Counted from the stretch's first letter, positions 49,779-62,979 are shown. The stretch: DNA of 64,000 bases from Syngnathus acus (GCF_901709675.1 NC_051098.1:9983000-10046999), one strand, 5' to 3'. Translations and numbers: made by a program. Notes: a model not told the origin generated them from the letters alone.

Positions 49779-50165
49779 CAGAGAGGAGGGCTCCGGGGAA
49801 ATAGAGTGAGGAAGCTACGTGCCTTCGCCAAGCAAGGTCTGTCTGGTGCCATGGAAACCGGTGCAGATTACCCCATCCTCTCTCAGCAAGCGAGGAAAAG
49901 TGAGGTGGACACTCTCGCATTATGCACAACATGCACACATCGACTCTCATGAATGTATTTGTACTGTATGTGAAGATTTATAAATTTTCTTTAGCATCTA
50001 AAATTACACACATAACATTCTGTCATTTTTCACTGATGCTAAAACTATCTGAATCGACAGGTTAGGAAGAAGGGGGAGGGGGTTTTATGTGAATGTGAAT
50101 GTGAGAAGACTGCCAGGTTAAGATGTGACACACAGTCCATCTAAATAAATGTGGGAGATATTTCA

Positions 50166-50640
50166 TGGGGGTCCTCTCCACGAGTCATCACCTTGTCATG
50201 GTGGAGAGGTTTGAGTGACCTGATGAGCCTAAGAGTTGTCTGGGGCTTTATGCTCCTTGCAGGGTCACCCAAGGGAAACAAGTCCGGAATGAGGGACGAG
50301 ACCAAGAATGACTGGCTCTAGGGACGTGGAAAGTCACCTGAGCTTGACCTGGTGTGCAAGGCAGAAAAATCCGCCTCCATGTAGCTTGTGCTCTGTCCTC
50401 TCGAAAGTTTTTGGACTCTCTTAAACTGGAGTTGCCCATGATGAGAGGCACTTAGCAGGTTTGGGCAAATTTATTGGCCCTCGGCTTAGTGCCGATATAC
50501 TGAGGTACATTTAGGTTCGGGGAATGACAGTGAGACCTAAAAGGGCACAATTGGGAAGAATGGCCCGAACGATTAGAACCTGAGTGGTGTTTTGTTGCTG
50601 GACCTCTGTGATCATCACGGCTATCATTTTAGTACAAGCA
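50166..50640 (+). repeat. decayed non-LTR retrotransposon-like fragment
   Basis: CATCACCTTGTCATGGTGGA, GTCTGGGGCTTTATGCTCCT, GGGTCACCCAAGGGAAACA and later ACCTGAGTGGTGTTTTGTTG follow the order of a common teleost LINE. Frames are broken throughout. Identification is by memory of the consensus. Confidence 0.45.
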
Positions 50641-51814
50641 CTTCAAGTGCCATGGTGCAACGCTGTAGCAGCCCAGCTCGGGGACGTTGGTGGTTCCCAT
50701 CAAAGACAATGCACGTACATTAAAATTAAGTTATAATTTGCTCGTCCAAATTTATTGAAGCTTACTTTTTTTGTCAACACCAATGTGTGCAATCAATACC
50801 GAACATGCATCCTTGATATTCAATTTTTTTCGTGCCAACACCTTGACCACGTATTGTACTAATTTTAACATCGTATATATGACAGCTGTAGTATTTCATG
50901 GATGAGCATGGGTAATAAGTGGATTTAAAAGGAGACTCAAAGTAAAAAAAAATAAGAAAATAAAAAATAAAATAAAATGTCCCAAGCGGCAGGAGACGAA
51001 CAGAATATATATAGAGTAGGGGGGCAGCAAAAGAATGGCGGCACTTGAGGTCAGCAAAGAAAGAATATATCCCGCAAAAGTGACTGAGGCACATTCAGTC
51101 ATATCGCAAACACTCAAACTCGGGATGAACCCCAGCTCTTGCTCTCTTTCACTCTTCTCCTCTCTGTGTCCTCATAAATCTTTACAGGCTTCTGAGCCAA
51201 TTTATTATTTGCCTCGAGTCATATCCATTTCAATCCTTCATTCTTTTCTCTCATTTCTGCAGTCATTAACGGCGGCGATATGGTTGTAATAAGCGTTATT
51301 AATGTTCGCATTATAAACACAAGCTTTCTCCTCAAGAGTCACACATCTTCCAAGATCACTGCCATGATCGTGATTTCCTGAATGATTGTAGATACTATTG
51401 CTTGGAACATACACAAAGCATCACTTTACGGTAATATGATATTGAGTCTTATTATGCAGCATTTACCGTATATGATCTGTTGAAATCAGACAAAAGGTGT
51501 TTTTATCCTGCCAAATGAAAGCACATTCCTGCAATGTCATGGAGCATTTTGCAGTGTAGAGTGCAGTCACGGCCTGCTCAAGGACAGCATATGTTAGTGC
51601 ATAGAACACTTCATTGCTTACACCACTCAAAGTGGAGATCCTTCAGTTTACGTGCCATTGTCATGCACAAACTCCAGCTAGACTAATTTTAATTTCCTCC
51701 ATGTCACGCAGGGTGTACTCGGCATGGGCTCTCTACCGCCCTAATTTGGATTGGCCGTAAAACACTGGTTCCAGGGTGCACAAAGTTAAATGCACAATAA
51801 AGAAGGAAAATACA

Positions 51815-51935
51815 TATATAAATCGCGCTGGAGTATAAGTCGCATTTTTGGGGGAAATTTATTTGATCAAATCCAACATCTAGAACAGACATGTCATCTT
51901 GAAAGGCAATTTAAAATAAAAATAGAATAGAGGCT
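51815..51935. repeat. MITE fragment with TATAAGTCGC end
   Basis: GCGCTGGAGTATAAGTCGCA, TTTTTGGGGGAAATTTATTT and CAGACATGTCATCTTGAAAG match a fish MITE related in its terminal motif to the 172-bp family. Truncated. Confidence 0.45.
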
Positions 51936-53213
51936 AACGTTACATAAGCTTCTTTGGGTCCTTGAAAAGCGCTATATAAATTGAATGCTTGGACATATAT
52001 TCCTGATATTTTACCCCTCTCATATAGTGACACAATGCAACCAACTGTTAAAAACTTAAACTACACATAAAATGATGAACATTGTTAAAAAACACCCTTC
52101 TTAATATGTCATTCAGAATTTAACATGATCATCCCCATGAAGGCAACTTGGTGCATTCAATTATTAGTATCTACTATAACAATATGAAAGAGTTGTCATG
52201 GAGTGCAGCCAACATATTGTAGCCTTCCATCTATCCCTCGGCAATGAGTGAAACAATAGTACGGGATGTTGAGGTTCCCGGTTTTATCCTATCTATTCAT
52301 CACAGCAGCTGCACAGGCAAGAGGAGAGGCATCATTACAGTGAAACAGGGTCTGTTAATAGGTTTACTACGTGGGGGGCCTGCGTAGGGCTGACGAGAGG
52401 GGAGGGGACGGAATCGGCAGGTGGACGATGCCAGGTCAAAGCTCAGGGAGATGTTTTTTATCTGGGTGGAGCGAGCAGAGGAAAAATGGACTACAGAGCA
52501 AGATCTTAACTTTGGTTTTTTGTGCAATTTATTTCAATGTAATACTTTCTGCGATTTAAAAATGTATTTTTTTATGTGCATGTAATTTTTACTTTGTATT
52601 TTGAATGGTACTGAGGTATAATTACCGATAAATTTGTAATTGATTAAAAACAATGCTGTATATTAAACACAGTTCAGGTAATCAAGTCATCATTGGGCTG
52701 CACTAAGACCAGATTATTTTTGTAAATAATCATTTAAACTATTAGTTATTTGAAACCTTCATGATTTCTTTTAAATCTGTATTAAGTATGAATCCATAAA
52801 TAAAACATTTTATAATGTTCACAAAAAGGGCAAAATAGAGGATTTAAAAAAATCACTCAAAATTCATATTCTCAAAGAAGACTATGTCCTATAATTCCAT
52901 TCACGTATCCCAAAAAAGATTCAGAGCAAATGACAGCCTTTGCAGTTTAGTCAGTGCTTGCATAGCTGTACTTTTTTTTCTTGCCCTTCTCAAGGTGATG
53001 TCTATTTGCCATACTTTGTGTCTCCCTCTACACTGGAGGCGGGGTGAATTTTGGGTGTGGCCTGCAGACATTTCACTTCATATGATTTGCAATTGTGTGC
53101 ATGTGTGTGTGTCTATTCCTGAGTGTCTGAAGGTCATGCCATCCCCATGCTCTGTTTCATGGAGGGCTGCCAATGCTGACGGCTGCTGTGCTGTGTGTCT
53201 GGCACACCTACTA

Positions 53214-53234
53214 CCCCCCCCCCCCCCCCCCCCC
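53214..53234. repeat. poly-C tract
   Basis: About 21 consecutive C, followed by CTCC. Confidence 0.9.
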
Positions 53235-54538
53235 TCCAGCCCCCATCACTATAGGGCATTGATTAAGTAAAACAGCTCTACCTCCCCTGCGGAGGCCAGC
53301 CAATACCAATATACCAGAAACTCCATTCAGCCAATACCAAATCGAGGCGGTTTCGAGAGGCTGGGGACAAACCAGCAGCCATAAAAGTGATTTTTTTCCC
53401 CCCTTTGGTGACGAAAGAAGGAGGTGGCGAGGGTGAAGGTTGGTGGTCGACAAATGCGGCGAAAACGAGAGAGAGAGAAAAGACAGCGTGAAGAATAATG
53501 AAGCACATTTATGACCGAGGTGCAAGTGACAATAGCAGCAAAGACGGGCAACATTGAAAAGAGAGACAGAATCAAAAATGCCACAAGGAAACAAAAGAGA
53601 ACAGAAATCCTCAGCTTTTTGCCAGATTCTTTAATGAAGCTGTCAAAATGACATACGGGGCAGTAAAATCTAATGACAAGTAAAGAAACTCACTTTTCAT
53701 GCTGAAGCCAGGAAAAAAGTTGAGCACAAGGAAGTCATTTACAATTTAGTTTACAGTACATCTTTTTTTGCTGACAATTTACAAAAGTAGGCTACGTATG
53801 AGGGGAGAAACTACTCATTAAAATTCCAGTTTCTCCTTCAATGACATTTTAGTAAATGTCACAGATACATACACACAAAATTCACCGCTGAAATAAAATC
53901 GTTACTAACATTAAACAACAATATGAGCACATGGATTTAATTATAAGATTAAGAAAAAAAAAACCATATGCTGGTCAGTCAGTTTTCCAAATTATCCATA
54001 TTGTAAATTGCTTCTAACGCAAAGCATGCTGTTGATGGGCATGTCACGCAATATCTGCTAAGATTGCACAATTGGCAACAGGTAACATTTAAGTGGTGGC
54101 GTTTGCCATTTAAAAGCAGGTTTTGCAATGAAGTTTTGTGAGAGGATAGCAACACTGTGCACTGAACTGACCTGGATGGAAGGGAATTTAGTTGAGAGGT
54201 TTTATCACAGGCAATATGGCGTAGCTTCTCGTGACTGCCTCTTAGTCAGTTTGCCTCATTCGTCCTCGTTCCAACTGAGTACAGACTCAGACAAATGTTG
54301 TCCGTCCGCGTAATCCAGGTCAAGTGTCGACTAACCTCTCAGTCCGTCCGATAGACTGTTTCGTCACACTAACATGGAAGTCTGCCAAAGATAGGGGTTT
54401 CTGTTTCCGACGGAAATGATAACACGCTCGCTTGTAATGATGTGGAATTTGTTCACTCAATCGATTGGGCATGGCATTTTAAGAATTGATTTATAATTTG
54501 AGGACTCGGATGATTTATTTCAAATGAAGTTCTGAGGT

Positions 54539-55210
54539 CTGCCTGAGTCACTTATCATGGTCAGTATGTTTTTTATTTTATATATATTGCACTTTTCAAA
54601 ACAAGCATTTCACAAACCTATACATACAAAATTGAGAGAGAATAAAAAGGAAAACGAGAGAGACGATGTAGACAATGATGCAAACATAACAGAACTGGCG
54701 CTAGAATAAAATAATTTAAAAAAACGGGCATGGGAATAAAAGGGAGGTTCAAAAAACGCTTGATGATCATTTTCAGGCATTTGTTTGAAATAGTCCAAGG
54801 ATTCAGCAGATCTAACAGATTATGGAAGATGCTTCCACAGAGTTGGAGCCAGAAATGCAAATAGACTGTCTCATTTTGATTTGTGCTTTGTGCAGGGGAT
54901 GGATAGAAGGCCAAGATGTGCTGAGCAGAGAGGTCGTGTAGTAAAATGAGGAACATGGAGTGCTTTAGACGCAAACACAAGTAATTTATACTGGGTTTTA
55001 AATGTTTCTTTTAGCTCGTGGAAGAATGTGAGTAATGTGGGATCTTGGGTTGGTTAGAGATTAGAAATCGAGTGACTGTGTTTGAATAACTAAGCATTTG
55101 AGACAATACTGATCGAGGCAATAACTGTACGGGGAGTTACAGTAATCCAACCGGTAGAAAGATTAATGTGTGGATTAATTGTTCAAGCGCTGAAAGGGGA
55201 AAAACAGGTC
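54539..55210. repeat. diverged dispersed fish repeat
   Basis: CTTCCACAGAGTTGGAGCC, GCTGAGCAGAGAGGTCGTG and GGAGTTACAGTAATCCAACC follow the order of a very common teleost interspersed repeat. Old and without an intact frame. Confidence 0.38.
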
Positions 55211-55384
55211 TTATTCTAGCTCAAATACTAAAACCTACCTTTTCAACTCCTCTTTTTGGGGACTGTGAATTGTTGCCAGTTTGATACACATTTCTGGAAT
55301 AAAAAATCTGCTCAAATTGTATTTAATTGTATATGTAATTATGAATAATGAATGATGTTCTTTTATGTCAATCATGTCTCATAA

Positions 55385-55905
55385 TGGGGATGGGCACCGC
55401 TAAGGATGGGAACTGATAAGATTTTTACGATCCCATTTTCGATTCTATTTAACGATTCAATTCTTTATCGATTCTCATTTGGGAGACCGAAAGGAGCACA
55501 TAAAGGATTATGATCATTTTGTTTTATATATATTGCAACTTTGTCCAAATATGACATTACAAACCTAAGAGTGAAGAATGCAAACATTCTCCCACAATAG
55601 AAATCATCACCTACCGAAAATCAGGGGCTTCTACGGTGGCAAATGGGGGCAGGCCTTTAACGACAAACTTTGTCACGGCACGATGACATTCCTCAGTCCT
55701 TTCCTTAGACATTTTGCTCCTCCCAACTGAATGGATAAGCTCCAACAGTACTGCTGGCGTCTGAACCAGTCAGACGGTGTCTCTGGTCGTCATCTAAAAT
55801 AAAACACAAGACGTGATTTGCATGACAGATTTTACAATTATAGAAATAGAGCTAGCACGAAAAGCAGTGTTAGTTGCCTGCAGTAAAACTGCACGTCCGG
55901 CTCGG
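55385..55905 (-). mobile_element. truncated hAT transposon
   Basis: It carries an edge with GGGAACTGATAAG and CGATTC repeats typical of a fish hAT family, and on the minus strand a transposase exon (55712-55615). The boundaries are approximate and I found no target duplication. Confidence 0.5.
55615..55712 (-). pseudogene. hAT-type transposase N-terminal exon, isolated
   Basis: The minus strand reads MSKERTEECHRAVTKFVVKG, then LPPFATVEAPDFR, and meets a GTAGGT donor. The VTKFIVKGL..FATVEAP..FR pattern is characteristic of BED-type hAT transposases. The rest of the transposase is not visible nearby, so this is a remnant. Confidence 0.62.
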
Positions 55906-56184
55906 GCTAATGTTGCTGCGGATCAAACACACGACATTCCGTTAAAGTAATGGCATGCTGCATGTACAAATGCTTTTGCATATTAGGGGTATTTCCTCCC
56001 TTTGGGGCGTTCCCGATTGACCCACTTCTGCAACACTGCATGGTCATAAGGGACAGTTTCTGGATTGTTAGTGGTCCCCACTTTTTACGAAGGAGTGTGT
56101 TTCAGTTTCAAATTCAATTTCAAAAATGGTTTGACCCAACTTCCTGGGTTGGTCCGATTTTTAACCCAAATCATGTTTAAGTCA

Positions 56185-56260
56185 AGTTAATTTGATGTAT
56201 ATAGCCCTTAATCACAGACACGTCTCAAAGGGCTACACATGGCCACAGTTGACAATTATT
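56185..56260. repeat. dispersed repeat fragment
   Basis: ATATAGCCCTTAATCACAGA and TCTCAAAGGGCTACACATGG match a common fish retrotransposon 3' region. Confidence 0.42.
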
Positions 56261-58507
56261 CTTGATAACACACAATATAATATATAAATATGTGTGATAT
56301 AGACACGAATCTCCACCACTTGACAGAAAATACATTCCATTAATCGCCTAAAACTGTGGTGAATGCAAAACAGCAAAAACACAAAGATACCTTATCAATA
56401 CTTGCCTACAAGTTGTTCGATGCATTCCGATAAGTTTGAGGAAGAAGCAAAAGAAGGTACACAATTTAAGTCAAATACACGGAACATTAAAATATGGGGT
56501 GTCTGCGGGTCAGGAGGTAGGCCGGGTACTCCAGGAACCAAAGATTCTGCTATTTGAATCCCACCCTGAGTCATGTCGTTGTGGCTTCATACGAAAATTG
56601 GCTTCGAATTGCCGAACTATACTGTGAAAATAAATTACAGTAGGGGTATTACAAAATAACAGTGAATTATCCCCGCTGCCAGTCATTTACGATTGAAAGT
56701 GCCAATGTGTGTGCGTGTGCGTGTCACATATACCAGACAGATGAACAAACAAGAATGCATACTGTCTGGCTTATTTACCTCCAGGCTTGTCTGCATTTTA
56801 CTGAGTGACATTGTTTTATCCTAAGCTTTAAATCACTTTTTTAGCTTACCGACGTAATGTTTGCCTTGAACTAGCGCTGCCTGTGTGTTTTTTTGTCGGT
56901 TTGTTTGTTTGCAACTCAAGGGACATGCCCTTTAAAACCTATTTCATTTTCAATTGAGCCTCTTAAACTGGGTGAAGTATTTTGCATTTAAATCATCTGG
57001 TTCCTTTTTGACAAGTTTCGCACAGCCCAAAACATAATCGGAATCAATTTTTTGATTCTACTGAACTTGAACTTAAGTCTCATGAGGTCTTCTGAGGTCT
57101 TGCACCGTATGCTAATGTCTTGTACTTGATAGTCTGCGCTCAGATTTATCCAATTGGACAGTAAGGTATATTTGTCCTGAATGTGATGAGGTCAAGTTCT
57201 GATTTGTATGAGCATGGTGCAGTGGTCACAGAACGGGGGACATAAGCCCAAAGCTGTTTTTTACTATGGTCAAGGAACTTTGGTATTTGTTGTGCAAATT
57301 CCACCAGAAATCTGGTTTAACACGGAAACTTTGATGTGACTTTATGGGTGAACAGCAGGTCAGCCTATGTTTTCATTTCCAAGACTTCAAATTATCTTCA
57401 CTTTTGCCTCTTCTCCTAACTCCATAACCTGAGCAGACATGAATATGCTGAACACACACAAGCATGCATGCACAACATCACACACTCATGTTGCTGCCCA
57501 AGACATGTGATGCACATACGTAGAATGAGACGGCTCCACTGGGACAACCCAGACGCAGATTTCATGCAACAATTTTCTGCTGAGCTTTCCATGATTTACA
57601 TTCAATGTGAACTGCATGTTTTGCATGTACAAATCAGTTCATTTTCCCCATCTTATCCATACATGACCAGTGGGCATGAATGTAATAAAGCCTCTTTGCA
57701 TGAGGCTAAAAAAAATCATGCAACTACATTTCATGCTAAATTCAGGTCTTTTCGACACACTAAAATTGCTATTTGGTGCTCAAAGCACTTTACAGGACAC
57801 ATAGTGTAGCTATGCTTACACATCAAAACTGAGTATCAAACACACGCAGTTATTTCATTCCATGTAATGCCATCTCTGTGTAATATGTTTGTGTTGTAAC
57901 CAGTTCCCACTGCCATATGTTATCTGAAGCACATCTTGCTCTGGCAGGCACTCAGTAGCCTGCTGTTCTCAGGGCTCACCTCTCCTTGTCCAAACAAAAA
58001 CTGTACTGACCAGTACGCACACACATGCATGCACGTACGCACGTACACAAACACACATCACAAAGGAATAGACTTTCATTATCATTTCATTCTCAAGGTT
58101 TTCAGAAGGACATTGCCAGACCACTTCATTCATTAATCCACCACATTTCTTTTCCCCCAAACTTAGCCTCACTGCCATTTTCAAAAACATGGAGAGCTGT
58201 TTTACAAATACGGGTACAATACATATCTATTGTATATTCAGTGGGAGGAACTATGAAACAATTTATTCAAAGGCATTAGGATCAATGTTCTGGGTAACAT
58301 GAAAAAAACAACAATTTGAATAAATGTTTTTTTGCTGCAAAATACTGTATATGCAAAATATACTGTATAATTTACACAGTATGATACTTAAATAAAACAA
58401 TGATCAATATTATCTTTCTTAAAGCAAAATATTTAATATACTGCTAAGCCTATCATTGTTGTATTGTGCTCAATATTAGATGACTGCTCTGTGTATTTAT
58501 ACAACAT

Positions 58508-58508
<1 letters not shown>

Positions 58509-58539
<31 letters not shown>

Positions 58540-58561
58540 CATAACAATAATAATAATAATA
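58509..58561. repeat. (AAT)n microsatellite
   Basis: Tandem TAA units with two interruptions. Confidence 0.92.
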
Positions 58562-60546
58562 CATGTTATTTGTAAGGCGCCTTTCAAGGCACTCAAGGTC
58601 GCCGAACACACATAGCAGGCACAATTAAAAGAAAAGAAAAGAGAGTCTAAAAGCAAAGAACATCTGCAGCAGAGTAATAAAATTAGACATATATTGATAT
58701 TTAACCTTTAAACAGTATATACACATTTTACACGTTATTGTATAGTACATACTAGCAATCGTGGCGATAGCAAAATGTGTTAATCAAATTAGTTTAACAA
58801 CTTTCATTCAACTCGTCTCCATTTCTTGCACACAAAACACAGAAGTGTTTTTTTTTTTTTTCGACCCTCTCTGCTCTGAATGTTGAGCTGGCTACATATT
58901 GGATTTTCCTAGCGCCAGGGGAAAATAAGCTCCAAGATGGCTGTTGGAGAACAAATCATGTCTCGGATTACTATGACATTGGCCTTGGTTCTGTGGTTAA
59001 TCTGCAAATATTGAATACATACAGTAATAAGCCTTGACTGACCAAAATTGGCAATGGACTGTATAGCTGCTATATTTGCTTGTGCAACGGTTATGATTTC
59101 CCTAAAATTGTGATCACTTGTTCTGTAGAAAGAAAAAAAGTCCTCTAGACTCTCTTTCAACTGTTTTTGTCTATTCTGTTTGAAGTGTCTGTTTGACAGC
59201 TTCATTTGTGAAGTGTTTCAATGAGCCAGAATATTTCTGCCGACATATCTCGACACTCTGACTGTCTCACTTGAACATGAAAGCCTGGACTTAAGGAAGT
59301 CATCACACACCTCACCAGGGAAAGACTGGCACACACATGCGCATGCATGCAAACACTAAAAATAGAGGCAGCTCTCCTGCAAACGCTGTGTAATGCTCCT
59401 CACCCAGACAGCTTCATTTGCCTAGCTTTAATGTGATTTTTTTCCCCTTCTCCTTTCTCTTCCCCTTTCTCTTTTTTCTCCTATCTTTTGGGAAACCGCC
59501 TGGTTTTGTAGCATTTCTCTGGGGAGCTTTCAATACATTCTAGGAGGGTTCTTTTTGTATCCAAAAAAAAAAGACCTGAAAAGATTACAACAAACCACTG
59601 CAGTAATTAGACATTTTGGAAATTTGAGACATCCCCGTAGCCACCTCTTTCTTAAATCTACAATAGTCTCCATCTGGTTCATGAGGGTGAATAGAAAAAG
59701 CATTGAATCTCTTGACTGTATTGGTAGGCCATCTGGGCTGGGACACTCCCACCACTCTAAGGCCACTCAACAGTCCCAACTGACCAGACAACAGACCTGG
59801 CACGTCTTGATGCATAAGCCGATTTCAGGCCCAGTTTAATTGTTTATTCAACTCTTCTGAGATGTATCGTAGATCATCAACATTGTAATCACTTTCCTTG
59901 TAGATAGCACTAAAATGATAGGCACAGAAGAAAGAAAGTAGTCGTGAATCACAGGCACCTCCAAATCTTTGTCTAGTTTGTCAGGATACCTGAAAACTCA
60001 ATGTGACACTAGCTGTGAATATTTGTGTGAATGGTTATTTGTCAAACAGTACGTGCCCCAAGTCAAGTCAAGTCAAGTCAGGTCAAATAAATAAAATAAA
60101 TATAAAATAGATAAACTTGACATTGCAGTTGTCGCTTTCTTGGAACGAGTCAGCAGATTTTATTTTAAACCCATACTAATGGATTTATTTTTTTCCCTAT
60201 AGGGCTAGACTTTAAACACAACCTGAAATAAATATTTAATCTTAATGTGCAGCGAACAGAGGGGGGAGTTTTTTATACCGCTGCTAGCCCACTGAGAAAA
60301 TTGATTATGTGCAATTACTCATTGACGAAAAATGTTAATGGTCTAAAAGTAAATGTCCCTGAGGTATACTTTCAAAAGTTATACAACAGTACAAACGTGG
60401 AGAATTTGCCTGCCAATTGCTGTAGCAATATAAACATTATGGCATTGTACTTCCTCCGTAGAGCACATCCAGGACTGCACTCCTAACACAAAGACACTTA
60501 ACTGAACACCACATGACAATCACATTTCCCTGCTTTGCTCCTTTAG

Positions 60547-60975
60547 GACGATTTGCTGTGATCGATGGAACCACGAATTCTGCTTTTCACCAGAAAATCC
60601 TGAAGGAGAATGTTTGGGCATCGGTTTGTGACTTCAAGCTGAAGCGCAAATGGGTTCTGGAATAGGACAATGATCCAAAACACACCAGCAAGTCACTTCT
60701 TAAAGCCATCGAACATAATTATCGGAAAGTTATTTGAGTGGTCTACTCAACATTCAGATTTGATTAAAATGCTCTGGTTTGACCTTAGAAATTCTGTTCA
60801 TGCTGGAGTAGAGTCTGTTCTGGAATAGAACAATGATCCAAAACACACCAGCAAGTCACTTCTTAATGCCATCGAACATAATTATCGGAAAGTTATTTGA
60901 GTGGTCTACTCAACATTCAGATTTGATTAAAATGCTCTGGTTTGACCTTACAAATTCTGTTCATGCTCCTGTGCA
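60547..60975 (+). pseudogene. Tc1-like transposase C-terminal relic
   Basis: Frame-broken sequence reads VIDGTTNSAFHQKILKENVW, then a stop in place of Gln, then DNDPKHTSKS and, after a frame change, EWSTQHSDLIKMLWFDL. These match the Tc1 transposase catalytic block with DNDPKHT and the PDLNPIENLW region, whose catalytic Glu is lost. Several in-frame stops show it is dead. A 151-bp part is duplicated. Confidence 0.72.
60654..60967 (+). repeat. tandem duplication, 163-bp period
   Basis: 60654-60804 and 60817-60967 differ at about three of 151 positions, with a 12-bp spacer. Both cover the DNDPKHT segment of the Tc1 relic. Confidence 0.92.
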
Positions 60976-61135
60976 TTGTCTGATTTGCCAATGGAGCCTT
61001 GTTCTTTTCACTGATGAGTGCAGGTCGACACTGAACATTTGATACAGTAAAAGTATTGCGATGATGTGACGGACGCTCTGATGCCTGCAACATCCTCCAG
61101 CATGGTAGTTAGTGATGCTCTGGGCAGGCATATCC
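60976..61135 (+). pseudogene. Tc1-like transposase central relic, out of order
   Basis: SLVLFTDECRSTLNI and, further on, VMLWAGIS match the FTDESRF and SVMVWGGIS motifs of Tc1 transposases, with stops between. In a normal element these precede DNDPKHT; here they follow it. Confidence 0.6.
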
Positions 61136-61269
61136 ACTAAGAGTTCAGAATGAGTTCCTCAAAATTATTATCAGGTTCAGTGACCTCTTCATGAAACTGG
61201 AGTGTGTTAGTATACATATGTGTGAGAGTATCAAATTAATTTGATCATCCATTAAGCCTTTCGCCACAG

Positions 61270-61360
61270 GATAATAATAACCGTCATGTGAGCCCGCTAT
61301 GCAGGAACATCGGTACCCTTATAGCGGGAATCTGTGTCACTGTCATCACTGTCATCTATA
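61270..61360 (+). other. candidate exon with hydrophobic segment
   Basis: TTCGCCACAG precedes a 91-nt segment open in one frame only (DNNNRHVSPLCRN, then IGTLIAGICVTVITVIY), ended by a strong GTGAGT donor. The hydrophobic part could be a membrane segment. It also holds the inverted pair CCCGCTAT/ATAGCGGG. No family is recognised and no partner exon is found. Confidence 0.25.
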
Positions 61361-62744
61361 GTGAGTGTCAATCAATGCGTCTCTGTCAGGATTGCAAGGC
61401 GACTTTGATGGATCGAGTTGTCAACGGCACCTGCAGCCAGGAGCTGGCCCGCTGGCCAGCTGTCACATAAAGTGGCTTGAGCTTTCCACTCCACAGCTTA
61501 TTTAACGTTTCTGCAGTCCCGCAAAAAACAAAAACTGAAATATATTGCTTCAAATGCTCGCTCTTTCTGCTATCACACAGCGGAGCAACACTTTTGTTTT
61601 AATTGGAGGAAAATTGCACATTTTAATGAGCATCACATGTGCAAGTTAGTGCGACTGTCGCGTTTGAGAAAGTGTAAACACCATTAATGGGCGTGTGCAA
61701 GGCACTGTGCTAAAGGAGGCTGGCCTTGATTGCGCAAGAGATATCACAAGCGTGGACCAGTCCTGCTGGGGTTTAAGGTCCAATTTCCCAATGGGGAGTG
61801 TCGGATTAATGTTCAGAGGAGTAACTTTGCAGAAGTTGGGACTTTTGCGAGGCAATCCTCTCGACTTTGTCTCAACACGATTTTGTTGTAAGCTTACCGC
61901 CAATGTGGGTATCAAATGTTGAATTTCAGTTCTATCGACTTGGTCAGAATTTATTCTGGAATTTTTCTGTGTTCTTGCCTCTAGCCACTGTCTGTCTGCA
62001 GTCTGTCTGCTTTGTCACCTTTGACTTCCTCTCTGTTTCTTACAAGAGTCATCCAAACTATCCAAGCCCCCAGCCAGTGGAAGAACGCTAGGCACCATGC
62101 CAGCAAGCCAGGGCGCCAGTTTGGTTGAACATCAGTAGCGTTAAAGATATGGTATCTACCCAAGTCTATCTGTCTGGCTTAGAGCCCTGATTCCCTGTTC
62201 CCCCCCATCCCCCATATGCTGTCCCTTGATTCCATTAGACCCATCTTGCTTTATCAGCATGGAACCCAGACATCTAGTATACCGCTTTAGGTCTCTTAAA
62301 ATACATACACAAATAAATGAGCGAAGGGTTGGGAGTGCTTGAAATAACTACTTTCTCATCTGCAGCCAAGCTACCCCGATGATTAGGTCATTGTCTTTAA
62401 AGGGACAGGGACTGCGGAATGCAGACCCCTCTTAACCTTCATTTACTAAATTAATGAGAGGAATGAAAGTGTTAGTTTTGTAATATTTTGCAAGAATTAT
62501 TTTCATTCTTCAAATGATGCCTGTGTGTGTGCGTGTGTTATAGTTAGCTGCACAATAGATACTGTCATGATGGTTAAAAATATATCTGCTCTTGTTTCAT
62601 CATTTGTTTGCCCTCATTCTTTCCACTCTAATATAGATTGTGTTGCTTCAAATATTATGACACAATGATTCTGAAGTGGGACTTTGGTGGCTGACTTTGG
62701 TTATATGAGCTTCATGTTTTGGTTGTTTCTTATGGTTTGGCATG

Positions 62745-62781
62745 GCAGGAAAGTGGTTAGCGTAGCTACCTCACAGCAAGA
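62745..62781 (+). repeat. SINE head fragment
   Basis: GGCAGGAAAGTGGTTAGCGT and AGCTACCTCACAGCA match the tRNA-like head of the fish SINE. Confidence 0.4.
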
Positions 62782-62979
62782 AAGGGACTGCTTCATTTTA
62801 TAATAAGAAATACATTTAAATAAATAATTTGGACTACGTGAAACACCTTGAATGAAAAATACTAGGCGTATCAGTTGGGGTTAGTTAACTACAGATAATA
62901 TGCTTTTTTGTACAATATATGACTGAATTTTTTAAAAATCTTTAACTGCAACTGTTTGCTGTTTCAATTTTTATTACAG

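Larger units (their letters stand above)
47145..55384. other. non-coding stretch with microsatellites and LINE-like relics
   Basis: No supported gene. It holds the ATCC microsatellite (48.5 kb), a CA repeat (49.74 kb), a decayed LINE-like fragment (50.2 kb), a C-run (53.2 kb) and a dispersed repeat (54.5 kb). Other DNA shows no structure I can name. Confidence 0.5.
55906..60546. other. non-coding stretch
   Basis: No supported gene. It has a LINE-tail-like piece at 56185, an ATA microsatellite at 58.5 kb followed by GTAAGGCGCCTTTCAAGGCA (start of a dispersed repeat), short CA/CG-rich runs near 58.03 kb and an AAGTC repeat at 60061-60085. Confidence 0.5.
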
